This document shows, piece by piece, positions 51,601 to 59,340 of a stretch of 64,000 nucleotides of DNA. Position numbers and translations under genes: made by a program. The DNA lies in contig CP099431.1 in assembly GCA_024114885.1 (NCBI GenBank), positions 124,001 to 188,000 on the forward strand, written 5' to 3'. The notes under the pieces are model-generated. The model ran no database searches. It saw only the letters and a program-made list of their open reading frames with translations, and was not told the origin of the DNA. The DNA is from Septoria linicola. Lineage: Eukaryota; Ascomycota; Dothideomycetes; Mycosphaerellales; Mycosphaerellaceae. Numbering within the stretch: position 1 is the stretch's first letter; each line of letters opens with the position of its first letter.

Positions 51601-53510
51601 TAGATAGCTCTAAGGTAAACTCTTAGAAAGAGGAAAGTATCCTAAGAACTTAATAGATTTAACTAGAAGCTAAAGCTAATTAGGCTTAAGCTAGATTAGA
51701 ATAGTTAGCTAGATAAGGAAATGCTCCTAGAGTATTAGGCTTTTTTCTTAGCTATAAGCTCTATTAACCTAGATATCCTATAGGACTTAGAATTCTTAAA
51801 GGAAGTTAAAGAGATTATATTCTCTACTACTAAAGAAGTAGGAATATATAAATAGAAGGTTCTAATCCTAAGGAACTATAAGGAAGTAGTAAGTAATCCT
51901 AAGTAGGGTTATCTCTAGTAAGAAGCTATTTAGAAGGAGCTAGATATACTTATAAGTAATAACACCTAGACTATAGTAGTCCTACTAAAAGGGGCTAACT
52001 TAGTTATTTTAAGATAGGTCTTTAATATTAAGAGAAAACTTAGTAGTGCTATTAAAAAGTTTAAGGCAAGACTAGTTATAAGAGGGTTCTCTTAAAAGTA
52101 TAGAGTAGACTATATAGAAACTTTTGCCTCTATAGTTAGGTAGGATACTCTAAGAGGATTCATAGCTATAGTCTATAAGAAGGACCTAGTTCTATACTAA
52201 GTAGATATGAACAATATATTTATAGAGAGTACTTTATATAAGGATATCTATATAATCCTACTACTAGGTATTAACCTACTAACTAGTATAGTCTTATAAG
52301 TTCTAAGGAGTCTCTATAGGCTAAAGTAAGCTATAAGAGACTAGAATCAGCTGTATATATTAAAGCTAAAAGGAATAGGATTTAGATAATTAGAAGTAGA
52401 CCTATATCTTCTAATCTATAAGAAAGGAAAGACCTAATAATCCTGATCTATATTAATAATATACCTATTACTATAGAGAGACTAGAAGATGTCTTTTAGT
52501 TTAAAGACTAACTTAGTAAGGTCTTTAAGATTAAAGATCTTAGAGAACTAGACAAGATTCTTAGAATAAGACTAATAAGAAACAGATAGTAAGGCTAGCT
52601 AAAACTTAACTAGAAGCACTATATCTAAGAGAACCTAGCTAAGATAGGAATAGGTTAAGAGACTATATTACTAACTCTTTTACTAATAGATAGCTATGAA
52701 AGTCTAAAGCCTACTAGACTAAATAATAAAAGGTATAACAAGTAGGAGTACTAATCTATTATTAGAACATAGATATAGCTTGTAACTATTATAAGACTAG
52801 ATATTTCATTTACTCTTAGAAGATTGAGCTCCTATGTTAGTAATCTAATAGTAGGATATATAAAGGCTCTAAAGAAGCTAACTAGATACCTGAGATCAAA
52901 CCTAGACCTTAGTCTAAGATACTTAAGGAATAGTTAAGGCTGTCTTACTAGATATATAGACTCTAACTATATAATAGACAAGACTAATAGAGTCTTAATC
53001 CTTAGATATATCTTCTTCCTTTATAGTATACTAATCTCCTAGATAAGTAAGAAGTAGAAATCTATAGCTATATCTATAATAGAAGCTAAATATATAGCTA
53101 TAGGAGTATATATAAAACAGTTATAGTTCCTTAGTACTCTTTTAAGAGAGCTTAGATACCTAGAGTTAGTAGGAGAATGTTCTTACTAACTAAGGATCCT
53201 TAGTAACTAGGAAGCTGTTACTAGAATTAGGCTAATTTAGCTAAAAGGTAATAACTAAGCTACCCTTACTCTAGTTAAGGACTTATATGTTTATAATAAG
53301 TCTAAATATATTAATATCTTATATAATGCTATAAGAAAGCTCTAGTGGAACAGACTTATCTCTATTAAATATATAAATATAAAAGAGATAGTAGTAGATA
53401 GTCTTACTAAGTTAAAGAATAGACTATAGTTTCAGGAGTTTATAAGGTAGCTCTACCTTATATAAGAGATATATAAAAGATAACTCTAAGCCTTAGAGTT
53501 GAACTAAGAG
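48700..53510 (+). pseudogene. Copia-3 gag-pol, degenerate
   Basis: The mirror image of Copia-1 pol. The zinc knuckle is at about 49522-49564 with most Cys changed to Tyr. The RT active site at 52449-52460 reads YINN. The RNase H end at about 53346-53420 (KYINIKEIVVDSLTK) is intact in wording. In-frame TAA/TAG occur throughout. Confidence 0.83.
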
Positions 53511-54127
53511 GAGTCTAAAAGAAAGATTTTAGTTACTTAACTTTTCCTTAGTTAGACTTTATAAAGTCCTAAATGCCCTTACTAATATTAGACCTATTAC
53601 TAACTATAATATTACTATATAGTACCTAGCTAAACTAGACACCCCCTAAGGCTAAGTACTAGTTAATATTAAAGACCTCCTCTATAGCAGCTATTATCTC
53701 CTCTACTAGTATATAGTTACTCTACTCCCTAGCTTAATATAAGATCCCTATAGCTAAGAATAGTATACTCTAAAGGCTATTAGGGAACTAAGAAGCTATA
53801 TAGAATATAACTAAGTAGGGGACTAGGCTATAAGGAATCTAAGAAGCTATTAGAATTAGCTATAAGAAAGGATAGGAGTAACTTACTAGATAGTCTATAT
53901 CCTAAACAATCTACTCCTATATAAGAGAGGAGGAAGATCTTATAGAAGGTATTTCTTTTACCTTTTTATAGGAGATAGTAGTATAGAAAGTTTATTAGAT
54001 TAATAGTTAGTACTATCTAGTTATTAGTCTAAAAAGTAAGTACTTAATAACTAATCAAGATTAGGACTAGTATTTAAGTACTATAGATAATCTATTAAAA
54101 GATCTAACTATATAGTATGAGTAGGAG

Positions 54128-54404
54128 TGTTAAGAATATATCCTAGATAGTTAGTCTAGATATAGACTTCTAAGCATAGTTCTAGATACCTAAGGTATCT
54201 ACCTAAGGCTTAGTAAGAGGTATATCTTGCTTCTCTTTCTTCTCTTCTTAGATAACTAACTTAATTAACTTTGTATTTAGTTCCTAGCATATTACTACTA
54301 CACTATATATATAAGTTAGTTTAAGATTGATCCCCTATTCTTCTTTACTACGCTATACCCTCTTTAATATTATATAGTATATAACACGCCCTCTACTTTT
54401 AATA
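54128..54404 (+). repeat. Copia-3 3' LTR
   Basis: 277 bp, preceded by the purine tract GAGTAGGAG (54119-54127) that serves as the polypurine tract. Confidence 0.92.
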
Positions 54405-54409
54405 CTAGT

Positions 54410-55330
54410 TATACTATATAGGAATTACCCTATTAGCTTACTCTAGGCGCCTTACTAACGTAACTAAATTAGTACGCTTACTAGGCACGGTATAATTCTT
54501 AATAATCTCTTATCGAAGCGCTAGCTTTAACTTTACGAGAAGCTAGCGTACTAGCTACGTTTCGCTATAGTCGCCTAGTTAAGACTCTAAGTAGCCTAGC
54601 TCTATAGCGAACTAGCGTACCTCTTAGCTCTTACCCTATTAGGCCTTCTTATACTTAACTATTATAAGGATCGTACGATTCGCCTAATCTCTAATAACGT
54701 CGTAGATAAAGCGCTTAAACTTAGTCTAAGTATAGTCTAGAGGTATTACCTTAGAGTGTTCGTTATACTAGGTCTCTTACGCCTCGCCTACGAGCTATAT
54801 AATACTATATAGGATCTTCGAATCTTCTATACTAAACTCTTATAGACTATTAAAGAAGATTACTTCGAGACTATAAATAAACTCTCTCGCCTCTTAGACT
54901 ATCTCGCCCTTAAAGGTACGAGGTTCTCTAACTTTAGAACCTTTATATCGTATATACGACGCGCTATCGTAAAGTATACTACTCGTAATACTAGTAGTAG
55001 CGTCGTCTTTAGAATCGCTAATATTAAGAGTACTAGGAGTAACTAAGAATAGAGATTCTAACTCTATAAGAAGCTAATTATTCTCTCGTCGTAGAGCGCG
55101 TACCTCTAAGCGACGATATAGTTCCTAGTTCTTAGCTTCGAGCTATATACGCTCTACCTACGTACTATCTTCGGTTATACTAGTAGACTCCTACTCCTAA
55201 ACCTCGTTAGTATCTATAGGATTACCTTAATCGTCTACTTCGCCTATTACGAGCTCTAGCGGCGCCGTGCCTACGTTACGTTAGAGAGCTATAGAGCTCT
55301 ATAGATTACTATCCTTAAAAAGAGAAGAAT
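54410..55330 (-). pseudogene. Gypsy gag relic
   Basis: The minus-strand frame just inside the 5' LTR reads REPRTFKGE, then EAREFIYSLEVIFF, then FKRFIYDVIRD, then GYLESQLGDYSETQLVRQLL, then RTNLVTLVRRLE. This is the order and wording of a Retrotrans_gag capsid domain. The upstream part is Glu/Gln-rich (QVERIQLEAKNQELYRRLE), probably a coiled coil. Copia-3 interrupts the element directly after this region; the continuation (47900-48108) is basic and Ser/Arg-rich and should include the nucleocapsid, but I could not resolve a zinc knuckle with confidence. Gln codons have become stops. Confidence 0.75.
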
Positions 55331-55336
55331 TAGAAT

Positions 55337-55508
55337 TATAAAAGGAGTATATAGTAATATATAGAGCGTCCTTCTAATAATACTATTAGGATATCGTAAG
55401 ACTAATTCTTATCTTCTTTTAGATATATACGTATACTATAATTATACTATACGCTAAGCCTACGAGCCTAAGGCGGGTCTTAACCTTTAACCTTATCTAG
55501 CTCTTATA
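55337..55508 (-). repeat. Gypsy 5' LTR
   Basis: 172 bp, nearly identical to 42523-42694 apart from a few mostly transition differences. It lies next to gag, hence the 5' LTR in minus orientation. Confidence 0.88.
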
Positions 55509-55574
55509 TTTTTATAGAGTAAGATAGATCTCGTAAACTCGGTTAATAACTTCCTAGTAGTATAATAAATAATT

Positions 55575-56050
55575 ATAGAAGTTAAATAATAAATAGCTAT
55601 TTAGGAGATTTAATTAATTTAATCGTTAAATAAATTTAAATACTTTAGCCTCTAAATATTATAAATATTTAAGATTTAATAGGAATAGTAGTACTAATCT
55701 ACTTAGCGCTAAACTTAGCCTATACTCTTATAGATAGCTATTAATATATTATCTATATTACTAATAAGCGCTAAGTCTAAGCGTATATTTAGTAGCGCTA
55801 GGCGTACTATTCTATAGATACGCTCGTAGCTCGACGGTACTACTATAACTTAGTCTAAATATACTAAAAGTTAGTAGAAGTTAGGTATTACCGAGATTAT
55901 AGTAGATAGCGCTATAGAATAAGTTATTACTACTACGTATATAGATAATTATTAAATATTTAGAGTGAATATTGCGATTCAATTTAGTAATTGAATTGAA
56001 TCTGAATCTAGGTCATTAAATAACAATATTTAAGATTCAACTTCTATAGT
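55575..56050 (+). repeat. Right copy of the ~480-bp repeat, half RIPed
   Basis: A direct repeat of 40982-41463 with perfect 13-bp inverted ends when its right end (ATTCAACTTCTAT, 56035-56047) is compared with the left end of the left copy (40982-40994). Its left three quarters are RIP-saturated. From about 55970 CpA/TpG are intact (for example tgaatattgcgattcaa), so the RIP border falls inside the repeat. Confidence 0.75.
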
Positions 56051-56768
56051 TGAAGTAAAGCGATGAGACAGTATGTTCACGAAGTAGATTGATCTCTAAT
56101 GACTCCGTTCTCTACCGCTACTCGCTTCGCTATCCTCGAGATTAACTTTTATGCCCATCACTACCGACGTTCAGTGTGGTGTTGCCTCTCGGACTGTATA
56201 GCCATAGAGAGTGTGCTTGCAGCCCTAGGCAATACATGTCATACTCGACGGCGAACTAACTTTGTACATGCGCCCTGCCTCTACATCGCTCCAAAGATTT
56301 CCGCATGCTCCCGTCAATGGTTGCGCTCGACTCTGGCTAGGGAACTCGTGCAGCCAACATTACCGGGGTTGATTGATAGTATACTCTGCCCCTCCAGACA
56401 GATCAGACTGCTAAATACAACAATTATGCAAAACTGCTGCTTTTCAATCTCGACTAGCCCAGTCTCATCTTCCAGCTACCTCCCACATGAAGGTAAGCTC
56501 GGGTTGGGATGATCTATCGACGCATGCGGCGAATCTGCATCATCTCCAGTGCTTGTCGAAATGTCTATGTGGAAAGGTGTGTTCTCGACATCGATGCGCC
56601 ATTGAGAATTACCCAGTCTGATGGGTTCGGGAGGCAAGATGCATGGGAATAACACAATTGGCTCGTTCTCAAATCGACTGCCAGAATCTTATCCATGGAC
56701 ACGACGAGCTTCTATAGCTCGTCGTGAGATCTGAACTAGTTTTGAACAATGCACGACCATGGCTTCAT
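56051..56768. other. GC-balanced intergenic region
   Basis: A 137-codon plus-strand frame (56099-56512) exists but looks non-biased and has no recognisable domain, so I do not call a gene. An 11-bp perfect hairpin lies at 56700-56726, downstream of the minus-strand gene that ends at 56769. Confidence 0.4.
56700..56726. repeat. Perfect 11-bp inverted repeat (hairpin)
   Basis: CACGACGAGCT-tctat-AGCTCGTCGTG: an 11-bp stem with a 5-nt loop. It lies 43 nt past the stop codon of the gene ending at 56769, so it would be in that transcript's 3' UTR. Function unknown. Confidence 0.8.
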
Positions 56769-58097
56769 CTAAATATCTAGGCTTTTCACGACGTCTTCCA
56801 GATTCGCTGCCTGCTCAAGCATTCGAAATGTTTCTCGTATCTTCTTCTTCTGCGCCGACAACACCTCCTTGTGTGACTGATGGTTCACCACGCATCGCCC
56901 GCCGCCTAACCAGTCTGCAACGCTGGGAAGTCGCTCCCCGAACCATCCAACACGGTACCCAGGTTCCGTCAGGAAAGCATATGGCCGACATGTGTCCTTG
57001 AGCTTGTCAAGGCTAGTTCCGAGATCATACTCGAGGTCTAGGAGATTCTTGCGCACAGTACTGACATCTTGCCCGATAATCGATGCGCGCGTCCGGAACT
57101 CGCCACATTGTCCAGGCATTGTCGTGGTGACTAGCATCTGTCTATTCGCTTCTAGCTCTTCCAACTCAGCTGTTCGGGTAGCGGATCTCTGCCAGAGCTT
57201 CCATGTGGAAATTGCCTCAAGCTCTACTTTGGCACCGTCGGCTTTCTTTACTATCTGTGCTGCTGAGTTGAAGAATCCTTGGATATCGGTAGAGAGCTTA
57301 GTCGCCTTGTCATGGACCTGCTTGGTTGACTCCACGAGTTCATCGAGCCTACTCTTCATTTTCTGCAAGCCAAAGGTTCGAGGTTCTGCTTCCAAGCATT
57401 CCAAGATATCGAACATGTTTCGCCAGATCTTCTCGTACGTGTCCACTAGGCTCGTAACGCGCGGATCCTTTATCCAGATTCCAGCAAAGTTGCTACGGCC
57501 GCCGTAATTGTTAAGCATGAACTCATGTTGCTCCAAGCAAAAGTCCCCCCTTTGGGTAAACCAATTGAACGTCCAGCTCAGTTTCTGGACTGAGCTATGC
57601 TGACAGGGGTCTGCAACAGCTTTGAGTAATGGTTGTGCCACATACACGAATGATCCAGCTACGGCAAGCCCAGCGAGAATCGTTCGAATGGACCGCGGCC
57701 TGAGCAGCAATACCAAAGTTTCTCGAAGCGGATCCAATATGTGCTGTGGTGCTTGCCTGATGCTGTCCTTCAATTGAGCCTACGGACGGTGTTTGTTGAT
57801 TTCTGCGAGAAGGTGATCGGACACAATGACAACGACGGGACTATAGCGAGATACAACAGAAATCGGCTGGCCGACTTCTAGCTCGTGCAGTGATCCAAGC
57901 TCTTCACGATGCCTAGAGATGTCGAGCATCGAGGTTGGACTCAAAGTCCAAGCAGGGTGCCGGGCGGGTCGACTAGCCATTTGTCGTCGATGGGAAATCC
58001 CTTGACTGTGTTTTCTCTTGGCCGTTATGGACCTCTCGATCCCTCGCGAGTGGCCAATGAGGTTTGTAGAGATGCTGCTCACCTGGCTGCTCAGCAT
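56769..58097 (-). CDS. Hypothetical protein with one membrane segment and helical C-terminal region
   Basis: Model: ATG at 58097, intron 57854-57780 (GTATCT...CCGTAG, 75 nt, phase 0), second exon to the stop at 56769, about 417 residues. The second exon has no ATG before its membrane segment (TILAGLAVAGSFVYVAQPLL), so it must be joined to an upstream exon. The rest is mainly helical (MKSRLDELVESTKQVHDKAT, then RTAELEELEANRQML, then QKKKIRETFRMLEQAA) and Trp-rich in places (SWTFNWFTQRG, VADWLGGG). The first exon is polar and basic (ITAKRKHSQGISHRRQ). The 75-nt segment also reads as protein up to an in-frame TAG, so the alternative is one uninterrupted ORF with a CAG-to-TAG (RIP-type) nonsense change. 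The frame is open upstream of the ATG to 58307, so a further 5' exon is possible. No family recognised. Confidence 0.55.
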
Positions 58098-58309
58098 GCC
58101 TAAGTGTGGCGACACTAACGACTTTACAACTTCGGGGTATTCGAGCTTTTGGTCCAAATCAGCATTCTTCTCGTCCGAGTGACTGGGAGCTGTATCCTGC
58201 TCCGAATGTTCTGCAAGGCTAGGAACTGGGGGGAACTGGGGATAGCCACCAGCACAGAATCGAGGAGTCTGGAGCCGCGATCTGTAGGCGCGCGGTGTGC
58301 ACCCTGTCT

Positions 58310-58465
58310 ACCGAGACGTAAATGAGCTCTAAAGCCTGGCTCACGCCATGTGTCAGAGTCACAGTTCAGACTCGGAATAGCCAGAAGTCTCCGATGTTCC
58401 TCATCAGGCGAGTGATATTTGCCTGAATGCACTCTTACTCTAGTGGTTGAATGTCCGTTTGCTTC
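58310..58465 (-). CDS. Coding-like fragment upstream of the membrane-protein gene
   Basis: A minus-strand frame containing KYHSPDEEHRRLLAIPSLN, then CDSDTWREPGF, looks like protein but is in a different frame from the continuing reading frame at 58307-57855 (GYPQFPPVPSLAEHSEQD...). It may be a 5' exon of the same gene with an unresolved junction, or a decayed remnant. No domain. Confidence 0.25.
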
Positions 58466-58825
58466 CCTCTATCTCACCAGGCTCTCAACCAGGCAAGTAT
58501 GCATGGGAGTATCTTCAGCGGATCCAGCTTCGTTAGTGGGGAAGAAAAGATGGCTACGCAGTAGAAGGGGTCAACAAATCCTGATGAACCTTACCGGAAG
58601 AGGACCACGACGACTTGCTCAGTACAGACATCAATTCGACTGGCTTGTGCGTGGTCTTTGACGTTGGCTACATCGACGCGACAAAGCAGCTATCTGCTCA
58701 TCCTCGAAGCACTCTTCACTCTCACCCGGAGAGTCCCAGTGGGCCCTGCTGAGGACGTGCACAGGGCTGGCTTCGGAACGTGCAGCTCTTACCAGGTGCC
58801 CTAACTCTTGTTGCTGGGAACGCTT

Positions 58826-58897
58826 GCCAATGACATCTTCTCCTTCACAAGCCTGGCCATCGCCAATGACATATTCTCCCTCACAAGCCTGGCCATC
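58826..58897. repeat. 36-bp tandem repeat, two copies
   Basis: The unit gccaatgacat...ggccatc (58826-58861) is repeated with two mismatches at 58862-58897, and the first seven bases of a third unit follow. On the minus strand it encodes a 12-residue repeat (IGDGQACEGEYV / IGDGQACEGEDV) within an open frame of 110 codons (58631-58963) that may be coding. The 36-bp unit keeps the frame. Confidence 0.85.
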
Positions 58898-59219
58898 GCC
58901 AATGTCCGGAGCATAGTCTTGTTTTCCTGCGCCATAGGTCCAGGTATCGAGAAGTGTTGGCATGTTGGAAGCTGTTCAATAATGTGGCCTCCTTGAGCAT
59001 TTCGAAGTGGAAGTCGACGCGTACGACGCCACTAAGCAGGGTTTGGGAGATGAGCTCAGCGTTTTCGCCATCTTCGTTGACTTCGACGACAAAGTAATAA
59101 AGGTCCCTGTCGCTGCCGTTCCGTCGCGAGGATGCCGACCTTGGCCAATCCTACTGTTTTGTAACTCGGATCTTTGGTGCTCTTCTTTTGAAGGGCTACT
59201 GCGTAGAGCCTTCCTGGCG

Positions 59220-59340
59220 CCCCTAGCCAATACTTTGAGTCCTAGGGGGTATTACTTCTTACTGCCTCCGGCGGCTCTTCGAGGACCCTCCGGGGGCCAC
59301 TGCGTGGAGGTTTTCTTTCCGCCTGCGGCGGGCTAGCGAC
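59220..59340. other. GC-rich, palindrome-containing cluster
   Basis: A stretch with cctccggcgg, ccctccgggggcc, cactgcgtggagg and the palindromic ccgcctgcggcgg, clearly more GC-rich than its surroundings. Similar GC clusters occur in fungal intergenic and repeat DNA. I cannot assign it. Confidence 0.4.

Larger units (their letters stand above)
48109..54404 (+). mobile_element. Copia-3: full-length Ty1/Copia LTR retrotransposon inserted in the Gypsy
   Basis: 6296 bp, same family as Copia-1 and Copia-2 but in the opposite orientation. LTRs of 277 bp lie at 48109-48385 and 54128-54404. The target duplication CTAGT is perfect (48104-48108 and 54405-54409) and interrupts Gypsy sequence, so Copia-3 is younger than the Gypsy insertion. 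The interior keeps some CpA/TpG, whereas the Gypsy around it has almost none. Confidence 0.95.
42523..55508 (-). mobile_element. Ty3/Gypsy chromovirus, split by Copia-3
   Basis: 172-bp LTRs at 42523-42694 and 55337-55508 start TATAAAAG and end CTCTTATA (RIPed TG...CA). A target duplication TTTTT flanks them (42518-42522, 55509-55513). Coding is on the minus strand: gag next to the right-hand LTR, then pol, then a chromodomain. A purine tract (AGAGAGAGGAGATAGT on the minus strand, at 42695-42711) abuts the left-hand, 3' LTR. Removing Copia-3 and one CTAGT copy leaves about 6.7 kb. It is heavily RIPed. Confidence 0.92.

Noticed and set aside
8386..54404. CRISPR-like or phage-like repeat array from the recurrent 277-bp sequences
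   Set aside because: They are paired LTRs with target duplications, and the genome is fungal.
55320..55336. A tRNA primer-binding site next to the Gypsy 5' LTR
   Set aside because: The adjacent sequence on the minus strand (ATTCTAATTCTTC) shows no clear match to a tRNA 3' end; self-priming as in Tf1 is possible but not shown.
56099..56512. 137-codon plus-strand frame
   Set aside because: No domain, no codon bias visible, many Cys/Arg/Ser as in random GC-balanced DNA.
59007..59336. 109-codon plus-strand frame with DELSVFAIFVDFDDKVI
   Set aside because: The first half looks coding-like, but the second half is translated GC-rich cluster; no start or splice context supports a gene.
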